A stretch of 64,000 bases of DNA from MKSF01 sp037190225 (GTDB lineage: Bacteria; Bacteroidota; Bacteroidia; Chitinophagales; Chitinophagaceae): assembly GCA_037190225.1 (NCBI GenBank), contig JBBCJL010000003.1, forward strand, positions 1 through 64,000, given 5' to 3'. Shown here one piece after another: positions 15,967-24,744 of the stretch. A program made the translations under genes and the position numbers. Numbering within the stretch: position 1 is the first letter of the stretch; the number at the start of each line of letters is the position of its first letter. The notes beneath the pieces are model-generated. The model was not told the DNA's origin. It worked only from the letters and a program-made list of their open reading frames with translations, and did no database searches.

Positions 15967-16572
15967 TTATAACTTTATCTTATAGCTCAGCCTATGGTAA
16001 GCCGCATAGCCTTTTTCCCTGACCACCTTTTTATGCCGGGGTGTCGGGTAGCCCTTATTGGTCTTCCAGTCGTAGTCGGGAAATTCCCTGTCCAGCTGCG
16101 TCATGAAAGCGTCCCGGTGTGTTTTGGCCAGAATGCTTGCCGCCGCGATGGCAGCATACTTACTATCACCTTTAACAATGCACCGGTGCGGTATCTGCCA
16201 GTAGGGCTTAAAGCGGTTACCGTCTATCAGCAACAGGCCGGGGCGCAGGTGCAGCTGGTCTATCGCCAGGTGCATAGCCTTAAAGGAGGCCTGCAGGATA
16301 TTGATCTCGTCTATTTCCTTATGGTCTACCGCAGCTACCGCCCAAGCCATGGCTTCCTGCTCGATGACCGGCCTCAGCAGATCCCGCTGCGCTTCCGTGA
16401 TCTGCTTGCTGTCGTTCAGCAAGGGGTGATAGAAGTCTGCCGGGAGGATCACTGCGGCAGCCATTACCGGTCCCGCAATGCATCCCCTGCCGGCTTCATC
16501 ACATCCTGCTTCCACCAGCTCTTTCTGGAAATACGGCAGCAGGGAACAGCTTATGGGCTCTTTAGGTTTCAA
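15967..16572 (-). CDS. rnhB: Ribonuclease HII
   Basis: A 201-residue RNase HII, which cuts the RNA strand of RNA-DNA hybrids and removes single misincorporated ribonucleotides. 'ELVEAGCDEAGRGCIAGPVM' carries the first catalytic Asp-Glu pair (D25, E26), 'NDSKQIT', 'INILQASFKAMHLAI' and 'LLIDGN' follow with the next Asp, and 'KGDSKYAAIAAASILAKTHR' closes the active site. There is no ATG near the N-terminus: the best start is TTG at 16572-16570, the very next codon after the TAG of the DUF4175 gene. This suggests translation by re-initiation from the upstream gene. Confidence 0.93.
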   Translation of the reverse strand: MKPKEPISCSLLPYFQKELVEAGCDEAGRGCIAGPVMAAAVILPADFYHPLLNDSKQITEAQRDLLRPVIEQEAMAWAVAAVDHKEIDEINILQASFKAMHLAIDQLHLRPGLLLIDGNRFKPYWQIPHRCIVKGDSKYAAIAAASILAKTHRDAFMTQLDREFPDYDWKTNKGYPTPRHKKVVREKGYAAYHRLSYKIKL

Positions 16573-19500
16573 CTATTTTACTTTTTGCAGGTAATTGTCA
16601 TTTACTTTTTTATAATAAGGCTTCAATACAGGGGATTGTGTCCTGTATTGCTCGAACAGCACCTGTTGCTGCTTCATATAATCTCTAAGATCCGGCGGAA
16701 CAGGTCTTTCTGTTTCTTTCGCGGTATTTCCCTGCCTTTTATCATCCTGCTCCTGCTCTCTTACCGCCTTCTCCGCTTCCAGCAGGCGGGTCATGATCTC
16801 CTGCTGCCGCAGCAGCAAGTCGCGCGTCAGCCGCCTGTTCACCAGGTCGGTCTCATTCCTGTCCATCAGTTGCTGCAGCTCATTCATCTGCTTACCCACC
16901 CCTTTAATGCCTTTGCTGTTCAGTATGGAATTCAGCTGGTTGAGCTGCTGGCGTAATTGCGCCTGCTCTCTCGCCATTTTTGCCAGCTCCTTTGCGTCCC
17001 CGTATTCACCATCAGGACCATTGCTGCCGCCGCCACCGGAGCTGCCCTGGCCATTATCTCCGGAACCACCGCTACCCTGCGTGCCCTGTCCCTGCTGACC
17101 ACCCTGCCCCTGGCGGCCCTGGCCCTGCTGCATACCTTTACCCAGCTGCTGCTGTTTTGTAATGATATCTTTCAGCTGGTCGCCGGCTCCTTCACCGCCT
17201 TCGCCGGATTTACCTTTGGCGCTGCCACGCTGGTTGCCGCTCTGACCGCCGCTTTGCTCTCCTGAAGACTGCATTTCGCCCATAAGGTTTTCCAAAAGCT
17301 CATTCAGGATGAGGGCCAGGCTGTTGGCATTGGTCATAGCATGCTGCTGCCTGACCTGGGCCAGGGACGTCTGCCTGTCCTGCAGGAATTTTAAGGACTG
17401 CTGGATATTCATCTCCAGCTCTGTTGTTTCCTTATTGACGGTGGCAGCTATCTGGAAGACCCTTTTGCTCAGGCTGAACAGGCTGTCCCGGATCATCCTG
17501 GCATTGGCGGCCAGCCTTGCCTGTTCCTTGTTAAGGTCAACAAAACTGTTGCTGTGCACCGGTGTGACCTTCACCTTTTCAATGAGCTTTTCCTGGTCAA
17601 AGGAGAACCGTAGCAGGTTGCTCAGCAGCTGACGCGTGGCCTTGATATCCAGGTCCAGCTGCTGCATATCCATTCCCCCGGCTTTCTCCTTCATTTGCTT
17701 GGACATCTGCTGCATCTTGCTGATGGATTGCTGCTGCTGCCTGCGGGCACCTTCCTGGTCTTTCTTACCCAGGTTATCACCGCTTTCTTCCATATGCTCC
17801 GATACATCCGCCGCATCTTCTTTCATTTCCACACCGGTCGTGCTTTCCTTTTTAGCCTGCTGCTCTTTAGTGTTCAGGTCTTTGGTCACTTCCTGCACCA
17901 TCTTTTCAAAATCCTTCCGGACCTGCTCCTGTTCTTTTTTCAGCTCCCCGGACAGGTCGCCCCGTTCGGTCTTTTCCAGTATATCCTGCTCCCTGGCCAC
18001 AAATTCATCTATCTTCTGCGCGGCCATTTCCATGGCCAGCTGCAGCTCCAGCTGCTTTATCAGCTCCTGGACCCGTTCCATATTCATCTGGAACAGCTTG
18101 TTCTGCTGCTCCATCTGCTGCATCTTTTCAAAGGCCTGCTGCGGGTTCTTCTGCTGACGCAATTCCTGCAGCCGCTGTAATTGCTCCTGTAGCTCCTTAT
18201 CTATGATCTGGTTGAGCTGCTTTTTTACCTCTTCCTGCTTTTCCATAAGAGAGAGGCTCATTTCCATCTGTGCGGTCTGCTTCTGCTGCTCTTCCAGGCG
18301 CTTTCTCACCGCTTCCATCTGCTTCTTCAGCTGCTCCTGCTCCCGTACCATTTCTTCCAGCTGCTGTTCCTGCTGCCAGTCCATCGTCCTGGAGTCCAGC
18401 ATCTTGTTTTTCAGGTCCTGCATATCTTTCTGCATGGATTGCTGCTGCTTCCGGGAAGCGTCCAGCGTTTCCTGCAGCCGTTCCGCATTCCGTTCCAGGG
18501 CGTTTTGCTCGTTCAGGGCGCTGGCAGCACCTTTTTCCTTCAGGTAAACATATGCGCTGCGGACACATTTGCCGCCGTTGACGATATCATTGTCGCAGGC
18601 CTGTATATACATTCTTATATTCTGGTCCGGCAGCCGGTCTATCACGCCCGCATCAAAGTAATGGCTGATCTGCGCCGTGAGCGGCGACCCTACAGGCAGC
18701 CTGGCACTTTTCTGCGTTACTACCTTCCCCGATGCGTCGACCACTTCATAATGGAAGGTGAGGCTCTGCAGGCCGTAATCATCGGAGGCCAGGCCGGTAA
18801 AGACCATCTGGTCGCCGATAACAGTGTCCCGCTTTGTCTGCACTTCCAGCACAGGCGGGTTATCCTTGATCACCGATATGGTGTAAGCAAAGGTATCCGT
18901 AAGCCTGGCCTCCTTGCCCTGTATCAGCACGCGGAAAGCAGCCTGGTCCAGCACCTGCTTTTCCCAGCTCCAGGCGCCGCCTTTCTGATCGGTCTGCAGG
19001 ACCTGCACGGAATCCATCAGTACGGTAATATTATGCGTATGCTGCGCCTGTATCTTCCAGGTGATGATAGTACCTTCGGGTACCTGCAGGTCGCTGAACA
19101 CCATCAGCGTTTCCGCAGCCTTACCCGTGTGGCGGGGGTATCGCAACACCACCTCCACCGCATCTATCACCGGCAGGAAGTCCACTACCAGCCGGTAGCT
19201 TTCCGACTGATACCCCACTGCGGAGAAGTAAAAGCCGTGGGTATTGTTAACCCTCGCAATGCTATATTTGAATGTATGGTCACCAAGGGGTGTCATCAGG
19301 AGGGCTTCCCCGTCTATATGAATATACACAGCTTCCGGCAGCTTATCGCCTTCCAGCCGCACCACGATATCATGAGACTGCCACAGGGTAGCGCGGAGCG
19401 CATGGGCATCCACCCGGAAGGTGAAAGGCGCCGGCGGCTCGAAAGCGGTGGCCGGCTGCAGCAGCCGGCTGGTGGAGTCCTTCAGCAGCTGGGGCATCCA

Positions 19501-20013
19501 CCACCCCACCACTGCCAGGATCATCACCACGCCTGCAAACCAGGGAAGGTATTTCCTGTTCCGCCGGAGATCTACCGCCTGCGTAAAAGGCACATGGGCC
19601 AGCTGGGCGGTTTTCTGCCCGATGCCGGCTTCCAGGAGGCTCATATCGGCCGCTACCGCGGCTTGTCCCCGGAGCTGTATAACGTTCAGTATCTTGTCAT
19701 CTACTTCCTTAAAATGCTGCCCGATGATCACTGCGGCCTGCTCATGGGTAATGCGCCTGCCTATTTTCTGCATCCGGAAGAGCGGCGTTATGACATAGCG
19801 GACCAGCCCCCAGACACCCGCAGCCGCCAGCAGGACCACGAGGGGGAGCTTTACCGCAACGGGAAAGTATAAATAATATTCTCCCATGGCGGTAACCAGG
19901 AACAGTACCAACCCGATAATAAGGAACAGCAAGGCCCCTTTCAATAGCTGGTTGAAATAATATTTCCTGATGAACAGGTCTAATTTATCAATTAAGTCCT
20001 CGTACAATTTCAT
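16573..20013 (-). CDS. DUF4175 family membrane/coiled-coil protein
   Basis: A 1146-residue protein of the DUF4175 type. The N-terminus has membrane helices ('GALLFLIIGLVLFLVTAMGE', about 25-45, a second near 54-73, and a third near 155-172 ending in 'WMPQLLKD'), followed by a large extracytoplasmic beta-rich region (about 180-500). A very long Gln/Glu/Met/Lys-rich coiled coil then spans about 505-900, with a Gly/Gln-rich low-complexity stretch around 970-1020 and a short helical tail. Its function is not established. In Bacteroidota such proteins often lie near MoxR/VWA genes, and here the Bat operon is 3 kb away. It abuts rnhB with no gap. Confidence 0.85.
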   Translation of the reverse strand: MKLYEDLIDKLDLFIRKYYFNQLLKGALLFLIIGLVLFLVTAMGEYYLYFPVAVKLPLVVLLAAAGVWGLVRYVITPLFRMQKIGRRITHEQAAVIIGQHFKEVDDKILNVIQLRGQAAVAADMSLLEAGIGQKTAQLAHVPFTQAVDLRRNRKYLPWFAGVVMILAVVGWWMPQLLKDSTSRLLQPATAFEPPAPFTFRVDAHALRATLWQSHDIVVRLEGDKLPEAVYIHIDGEALLMTPLGDHTFKYSIARVNNTHGFYFSAVGYQSESYRLVVDFLPVIDAVEVVLRYPRHTGKAAETLMVFSDLQVPEGTIITWKIQAQHTHNITVLMDSVQVLQTDQKGGAWSWEKQVLDQAAFRVLIQGKEARLTDTFAYTISVIKDNPPVLEVQTKRDTVIGDQMVFTGLASDDYGLQSLTFHYEVVDASGKVVTQKSARLPVGSPLTAQISHYFDAGVIDRLPDQNIRMYIQACDNDIVNGGKCVRSAYVYLKEKGAASALNEQNALERNAERLQETLDASRKQQQSMQKDMQDLKNKMLDSRTMDWQQEQQLEEMVREQEQLKKQMEAVRKRLEEQQKQTAQMEMSLSLMEKQEEVKKQLNQIIDKELQEQLQRLQELRQQKNPQQAFEKMQQMEQQNKLFQMNMERVQELIKQLELQLAMEMAAQKIDEFVAREQDILEKTERGDLSGELKKEQEQVRKDFEKMVQEVTKDLNTKEQQAKKESTTGVEMKEDAADVSEHMEESGDNLGKKDQEGARRQQQQSISKMQQMSKQMKEKAGGMDMQQLDLDIKATRQLLSNLLRFSFDQEKLIEKVKVTPVHSNSFVDLNKEQARLAANARMIRDSLFSLSKRVFQIAATVNKETTELEMNIQQSLKFLQDRQTSLAQVRQQHAMTNANSLALILNELLENLMGEMQSSGEQSGGQSGNQRGSAKGKSGEGGEGAGDQLKDIITKQQQLGKGMQQGQGRQGQGGQQGQGTQGSGGSGDNGQGSSGGGGSNGPDGEYGDAKELAKMAREQAQLRQQLNQLNSILNSKGIKGVGKQMNELQQLMDRNETDLVNRRLTRDLLLRQQEIMTRLLEAEKAVREQEQDDKRQGNTAKETERPVPPDLRDYMKQQQVLFEQYRTQSPVLKPYYKKVNDNYLQKVK

Positions 20014-20044
20014 AATGCGCTATACCTGCTTGTCAGTTGTGCTG

Positions 20045-20533
20045 TCAGGGTTCTGAATATATCGGGCCTACGATCACCGTATCGCTCCTGTTTCCGTCAT
20101 AATCCTGTATATAGATGCCCAGGCGCATCGTATCCAGCCCGCTGCTGTGCAGGGAGTCCTGCCTGGGATAAAAGAAATAATAGGGCATATCCAGCACCAT
20201 GGTGGCTTTGATACCGCCATTCTTCTGGAAATAATTGGATTCTACCATAGGCATCGGGAACACATGGCGCTGGCTGGAAGTATCTCCTTCCCGCAGCACC
20301 AGCACCACGATAGACGAATCAATACCTGCATCCCTCTTGGCAATATTGCCGTCACCATCCGTAAAGTTGAATTTCAAACTCAGCACGGAAGCAGTATCCA
20401 TATACCGGATAACGTCCGTATTCTGGCTGATGAGCGATAAATACGGTATTTTGCTGTAAGTACTCTCGCCCGTTTTCCTGCAGGAAGCAACCATGATCAG
20501 CACCAGCCAGCCTAAAAACTTTATACTTCTCAT
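20045..20533 (-). CDS. Hypothetical lipoprotein
   Basis: A 162-residue lipoprotein with lipobox 'LIMVASC' (Cys18) followed by 'RKTGESTYSK'. The mature part includes a calcium-binding-like turn, 'FNFTDGDGNIAKRDAG', and ends 'IYIQDYDGNRSDTVIVGPIY', in keeping with a small beta-sandwich envelope protein. Its stop is 31 bases from the DUF4175 start on the same strand, so the order lipoprotein-DUF4175-rnhB is probably one transcript. Function unknown. Confidence 0.8.
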   Translation of the reverse strand: MRSIKFLGWLVLIMVASCRKTGESTYSKIPYLSLISQNTDVIRYMDTASVLSLKFNFTDGDGNIAKRDAGIDSSIVVLVLREGDTSSQRHVFPMPMVESNYFQKNGGIKATMVLDMPYYFFYPRQDSLHSSGLDTMRLGIYIQDYDGNRSDTVIVGPIYSEP

Positions 20534-20559
20534 TTGAAATTTTTAACAGGTTTAAAATC

Positions 20560-20567
20560 TACCTTTG
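20560..20567 (+). promoter_or_regulatory. -7 box TACCTTTG before the LuxE-like gene
   Basis: Exact TAnnTTTG match 56 bases upstream of ATG 20624, with TTTG at 20533-20536 as a possible, slightly distant -33 element. Confidence 0.5.
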
Positions 20568-20623
20568 CATCCGTCATTTTTCGATGACCTCCATTGTAAG
20601 GCTGCAAAATCCAAATTTAATAA

Positions 20624-21625
20624 ATGTATCGGAATTTAGACATTATTATTTCAACAACGGGATGGTATGATCATATCCGGGCACAGGATTTTGACCAGGC
20701 AGCGCTTGCCGCATTTAACCACCAGTACCGGAACAATGCCCTGTACAGGTCCTATTGCGACCTGATCCATACAGTACCTGAAAGGGTACTGGATATCAGC
20801 GATATCCCGTTCCTGCCCATACATTTTTTCAAGACCCATACCGTTGCTACAGGCAGCCCGCAGCATTTTGACGCGGTCTTCGAAAGCAGCGGCACCACAC
20901 AGACCATTAACAGCAAGCATTACATACCTTCCCTCCCCCTGTACCTGGACACCTGCCTGAAAGGGTTCGAGGCCCGCTTCGGTCCTGCCGGATCGTACGT
21001 GTTCCTGTGCCTGCTGCCTTCCTATTTAGAACGTAAAAATTCCTCTTTAGTATATATGGCGCAGCATTTAATTGATCGCAGCCGGCAGCCGGAGAGCGGG
21101 TTTTACCTTTATGACCTGGAGCAGCTACGCCAGACCATCGCCGTCTTACAAGCGGAAAACCGGAAGATCATACTCCTGGGAGTGACCTTCGCGCTGATCG
21201 ACTTCGCGGAACAATTCCCCATGGACCTGCGGGATGTGATCATCATAGAGACGGGCGGCATGAAAGGCAAAAAGGAGGAATGGACGCGCAGGCAGGTGCA
21301 CGATTACCTGAAACAGCAGTGGCAGGTACCGCATATCTGCTCGGAATACGGTATGACGGAGCTGTCCTCCCAGGCTTACAGCACCGGCGGGGAACAGTTC
21401 CACCCCATTGCCACCATGAAGGCGCTGGTCAGGGACGAATACGACCCGCTGCTGACCGTTCCGGCAGGACGGGGCCCCCTGAATATCATAGACCTTTCCA
21501 ATATATATTCCTGCTGCTTTATTGCCACGGAAGACATCGGCATTGTTCACGATGACGGTACGTTTGAAGTTATGGGACGCCTGGACGCCTCGGCGCTGCG
21601 CGGCTGCAGTCTGATGACAATATAA
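20624..21625 (+). CDS. LuxE/acyl-protein synthetase-like adenylate-forming protein
   Basis: A 333-residue protein of the LuxE/PaaK-related ANL superfamily, which activates carboxylic acids with ATP. The N-terminal part has 'FLPIHFFKTHTVATGSPQHF' and the P-loop-like 'FESSGTTQTINSKHYIP'; later come 'VIIIETGGMKGKKEEWTRRQ' and 'CSEYGMTELSSQAYSTGG', matching the A5-type 'YGMTE' motif, and a C-terminal 'ATEDIGIVHDDGTFEVMGRL' like the A7/A8 region. It is shorter than typical CoA ligases (no full C-terminal lid), as in LuxE. It lies just upstream of the lipid A genes, so a role in activating a fatty acid for the envelope is possible but unproven. Confidence 0.82.
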   Translation: MYRNLDIIISTTGWYDHIRAQDFDQAALAAFNHQYRNNALYRSYCDLIHTVPERVLDISDIPFLPIHFFKTHTVATGSPQHFDAVFESSGTTQTINSKHYIPSLPLYLDTCLKGFEARFGPAGSYVFLCLLPSYLERKNSSLVYMAQHLIDRSRQPESGFYLYDLEQLRQTIAVLQAENRKIILLGVTFALIDFAEQFPMDLRDVIIIETGGMKGKKEEWTRRQVHDYLKQQWQVPHICSEYGMTELSSQAYSTGGEQFHPIATMKALVRDEYDPLLTVPAGRGPLNIIDLSNIYSCCFIATEDIGIVHDDGTFEVMGRLDASALRGCSLMTI

Positions 21626-21630
21626 ATAGC

Positions 21631-21659
21631 TTGAATTCACATAAATATTAGTAATTTTG
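21631..21659 (+). promoter_or_regulatory. Promoter of lpxC-fabZ (TTG - 18 - TAATTTTG)
   Basis: TTG at 21631-21633 and TAATTTTG at 21652-21659 are 18 bases apart, the clearest two-box match to the Bacteroidota sigma consensus in this window. It lies 81 bases upstream of the ATG. Confidence 0.62.
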
Positions 21660-21740
21660 TTGGTCTAATTTTAAAAAATAAAACTATATTTATCCGACAG
21701 TTGAGCATTTAGCCCCACTTGATACAAAAAGACACTAACA

Positions 21741-23150
21741 ATGATGAATGAATTTCAACATACGCTACGGGACGTTGTAGAAATAAAAGGCGTAGGTTTA
21801 CATACCGGTGTGACGACCAATTTAACACTGAAACCTGCAGATACGGACTTTGGCATCAGATTTAAAAGAACAGACGTTGAGGGGCAACCAATCATAAAAG
21901 CGGACGTAGATTACGTCTCAGATACATCCCGGGGTACAACACTGGAGCTGAAAGGCGTAAAGGTCCACACCATAGAGCATTTAATGGCAGCACTGGTAGG
22001 TTCCGGTGTAGATAACGCCCTGATAGAAATGGACGCGCCGGAAGTGCCCATCCTGGACGGCAGTTCCATTGGTTTTATCAAAGCCATTGAAAAAGCAGGA
22101 CTTAAGGAGCAAGATGTAAAGAAGATCTATATTGATATTGACACTAACCTGGAGTATTTTGACGATAGCAAGAATGTCAATATCATGGCGGTACCGGCCA
22201 AAGAGTTCCAGGTGACCACGATGATAGATTTCAATTCACCGGTACTGGGCACCCAGCATGCCACGCTGCGCAGCCTGTCCGAGTTCAAATCCGAAATAGC
22301 GCCCGCCAGGACCTTCTGCTTCCTGCACGAGCTGCAGGCGCTGGTAGACAATAACCTCATCAAAGGCGGCGACCTGAGCAACGCGATCGTAGTAGTGGAC
22401 AGGGCCATAGGAGCAGAAGAACTGCAGCAGCTGTCCAAAATATTCAACAAGCCCAACGTAGAGGTAAAGAGCGAAGGCATCCTGAACAATGTGGACCTGC
22501 ATTACCCCAATGAGCAGGCCAGGCATAAGCTGCTGGATATCGTAGGCGACCTGGCCCTGACCGGCTATGCCATCAACGCGCATATCATCACCAGCAGGCC
22601 CGGGCATGCCGCCAATATAGCATTCGCCAAAAAGATCAAGCAATATATCAGGCAGAACAAAGCCATTGCCGTACCCAGGTACGATCCTAACATACCGCCG
22701 GTACACGACATACATTATATAGAAAAGGCCTTACCGCACAAATACCCCTTCCTGCTGGTAGACAAGATCATCGAAGTGTCTGATAATTATATCGTGGGCA
22801 TCAAGAACGTGACCCGGAATGAAGAGTTCTTCCAAGGACATTTCCCCGGCAACCCGGTAATGCCCGGCGTGCTGCAGATAGAGAGCATGGCGCAGGTGGG
22901 CGGCATCCTGGCGCTGAAAAAATACCCGGACCCGGAAAAGTACAATACTTATTTCCTGAAAATAGATAAGGTGAAGTTCCGCCAGAACGTGCTGCCCGGC
23001 GATACGCTGATCCTGAAGCTGGAGCTGCTGAGCCCTATCCGCAGGGGAATCTGCGAGATGAAAGGCACCGCATACGTGGGTAACAGGATCGTAACGGAGG
23101 CGGAGCTGGTCGCCCAGCTGGTGCCCAAAGAGTCGGAAAACAAACAATAA
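21741..23150 (+). CDS. lpxC/fabZ: Bifunctional UDP-3-O-acyl-GlcNAc deacetylase / 3-hydroxyacyl-ACP dehydratase (LpxC-FabZ)
   Basis: A 469-residue fusion of two enzymes, typical of Bacteroidota. Residues about 1-305 are LpxC, the zinc deacetylase committing step of lipid A synthesis ('TLRDVVEIKGVGLHTGV', zinc ligand 'VHTIEHLMAALVG', 'HKLLDIVGDLALTG' with the other His/Asp ligands, 'IITSRPGHAAN'). Residues about 320-465 are FabZ, which dehydrates 3-hydroxyacyl-ACP ('LPHKYPFLLVDKI', catalytic 'FFQGHFPGNPVMPGVLQIES'). Fusing the two lets one protein balance 3-hydroxyacyl use between lipid A and phospholipid. lpxA follows 46 bases later. Confidence 0.97.
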   Translation: MMNEFQHTLRDVVEIKGVGLHTGVTTNLTLKPADTDFGIRFKRTDVEGQPIIKADVDYVSDTSRGTTLELKGVKVHTIEHLMAALVGSGVDNALIEMDAPEVPILDGSSIGFIKAIEKAGLKEQDVKKIYIDIDTNLEYFDDSKNVNIMAVPAKEFQVTTMIDFNSPVLGTQHATLRSLSEFKSEIAPARTFCFLHELQALVDNNLIKGGDLSNAIVVVDRAIGAEELQQLSKIFNKPNVEVKSEGILNNVDLHYPNEQARHKLLDIVGDLALTGYAINAHIITSRPGHAANIAFAKKIKQYIRQNKAIAVPRYDPNIPPVHDIHYIEKALPHKYPFLLVDKIIEVSDNYIVGIKNVTRNEEFFQGHFPGNPVMPGVLQIESMAQVGGILALKKYPDPEKYNTYFLKIDKVKFRQNVLPGDTLILKLELLSPIRRGICEMKGTAYVGNRIVTEAELVAQLVPKESENKQ

Positions 23151-23196
23151 AAAATAATAAAACCAACAGGCTTTACGTTCAGAGCCTAAAATTTAT

Positions 23197-23994
23197 ATGA
23201 TACATCCTCTTACTTACGTTCACCCGGAAGCCAAAGTTGCAGATAATGTTACCATTTCACCTTTCAGCGTCATTCATAAAAATGTCGAGATAGGAGAAGG
23301 TACCTGGATCGCATCCAATGTAACGATCATGGAAGGGGCCCGGATAGGTAAAAACTGCAAGATCTTCCCCGGTGCCGTGATCTCTGCCGTTCCCCAGGAC
23401 CTGAAGTATAACGGCGAGGATACCAGCGTGATCATAGGGGACGGATGTACCATCAGGGAATACGTGACCATCAACAGGGGCACCAGCGACAAGGAAGTGA
23501 CCCGCATCGGCAAAAACTGCCTGATCATGGCCTACTGCCATATCGCGCACGACTGCATCATCGGTGATAACTGCGTATTCTCCAACGCCACCACCCTGGC
23601 AGGGCATATAGAGATCGGCAATAACGTGATCCTGGCCGGACTGGTAGCCGTGCAGCAGTTCAGCCGGATCGGCTCTCATGCCTTTGTGACCGGCGGCTCC
23701 CTGGTGAGGAAGGACGTACCGCCTTACACCAAGGCCGCGCGCGAACCGCTGTCCTATGTGGGCGTCAATTCCGTGGGCCTGAAAAGAAGAGGCTTCCATA
23801 TAGATACCATCAATCATATACAGGACATCTACCGAATCCTGTTCGTAAAAGGCTACAACACCTCCAAAGCACTCAGCATCATCGAGGCGGAGATACCCGT
23901 CAGCGAGGAGCGGGACGAGATCGTGGATTTTATCCGGAAATCCACCCGCGGTATCATGAAAGGATTTACTCGGAAGATACTGGTGGACGAATAA
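23197..23994 (+). CDS. lpxA: Acyl-ACP--UDP-N-acetylglucosamine O-acyltransferase
   Basis: A 265-residue left-handed beta-helix acyltransferase catalysing the first step of lipid A synthesis, transfer of a 3-hydroxyacyl chain from ACP to UDP-GlcNAc. Hexapeptide repeats run from 'HPLTYVHPEAKVADNVTISP' onwards, the catalytic histidine is in 'MAYCHIAHDCIIGDNC', and 'GGSLVRKDVPPYTKAAREPL' with 'VGLKRRGF' marks the LpxA C-terminal region. Length matches the family. It is cotranscribed behind lpxC-fabZ and nine bases ahead of the ABC ATPase gene. Confidence 0.96.
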   Translation: MIHPLTYVHPEAKVADNVTISPFSVIHKNVEIGEGTWIASNVTIMEGARIGKNCKIFPGAVISAVPQDLKYNGEDTSVIIGDGCTIREYVTINRGTSDKEVTRIGKNCLIMAYCHIAHDCIIGDNCVFSNATTLAGHIEIGNNVILAGLVAVQQFSRIGSHAFVTGGSLVRKDVPPYTKAAREPLSYVGVNSVGLKRRGFHIDTINHIQDIYRILFVKGYNTSKALSIIEAEIPVSEERDEIVDFIRKSTRGIMKGFTRKILVDE

Positions 23995-24003
23995 TTATAC
24001 CGC

Positions 24004-24648
24004 ATGATCACGCTTGATAACATCTCCAAACGCTTCGAAAACAGCTGGATCTTTAAGAATATATCCTACAGCTTTGCTGCCGGCAACCGCTATGCCGTAC
24101 TGGGCAATAACGGTTCGGGCAAGTCCACCCTGCTGCGCTGCATCGCCGGCATCCATGCCGTGAACAAAGGCAGCATCACCTATAACATCAAGGGCCGGGC
24201 CGTCACTCCCGAAAATTTTTACCCGCATTACAGCTTTTGCGCTCCGGGTATGGATATCATAGAGGAAATGACGCTGGAAGAGTTCCTGAAGTTCCATTTC
24301 TCCTTTAAGCCTGCCCTGGCAGACTATACGGTGACCGATGTCATCAAGGAGATAGAGCTGAAGCATTTTGCCGGGCAGCAGATCCGCAATTTCAGCTCGG
24401 GTATGAAGCAAAGGGTCAAGCTCGGTCAGGCGTTGTTCAGCAACACGCCCGTCATTTTCCTGGATGAACCCTGCACCAACCTCGACAAGAAAGGCATCGA
24501 CCTCTACCAGCACCTGCTGGCGCTTACTGCTACAGCCGCCGAAAGGACCCTTATCATCGCCTCCAACGATCCGCGGGAATACCCCGCTGCCGATCATATC
24601 CTGGATATGAATACTTTATCGCACAGTGATAAGCTGACGGTGGGGTAA
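24004..24648 (+). CDS. ABC transporter ATP-binding protein (lone ATPase)
   Basis: A 214-residue ABC ATPase: Walker A 'LGNNGSGKST' (33-42), signature 'FSSGMKQRVKLGQAL', Walker B 'VIFLDEPCTNLDKKG' with the D-loop. It starts ten bases after lpxA and no permease gene follows, so its partner must be elsewhere. The last nine codons (CAC to TAA, 24622-24648) recur almost exactly at 26419-26445, where CAA replaces the stop and the frame continues for 15 more codons to TAA at 26488-26490. The present C-terminus may therefore be a truncated version of a slightly longer ancestor. Substrate is not predictable. Confidence 0.9.
   Translation: MITLDNISKRFENSWIFKNISYSFAAGNRYAVLGNNGSGKSTLLRCIAGIHAVNKGSITYNIKGRAVTPENFYPHYSFCAPGMDIIEEMTLEEFLKFHFSFKPALADYTVTDVIKEIELKHFAGQQIRNFSSGMKQRVKLGQALFSNTPVIFLDEPCTNLDKKGIDLYQHLLALTATAAERTLIIASNDPREYPAADHILDMNTLSHSDKLTVG
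24622..24645 (+). repeat. Direct repeat, left copy (3' end of the ABC gene)
   Basis: 24 bases (CACAGTGATAAGCTGACGG then TGGGG) identical to 26419-26442 except one base. Weaker similarity continues for about 20 bases on the right side only (AAGTGT...TTTTTT). Confidence 0.85.
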
Positions 24649-24744
24649 AGTGTCCTGCCATTTTTTAATGTTTTGTATTTTTTATCTTTCAGATATCAGG
24701 CAAGCCGCAAACTAATGCATTCATGTGCGGTTTTCATCAACTGT

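Noticed and set aside
15627..16022. 131-residue plus frame between the nitronate monooxygenase and rnhB
   Set aside because: Antisense to both genes at its ends; the middle part is non-coding DNA containing hairpin copy 4.
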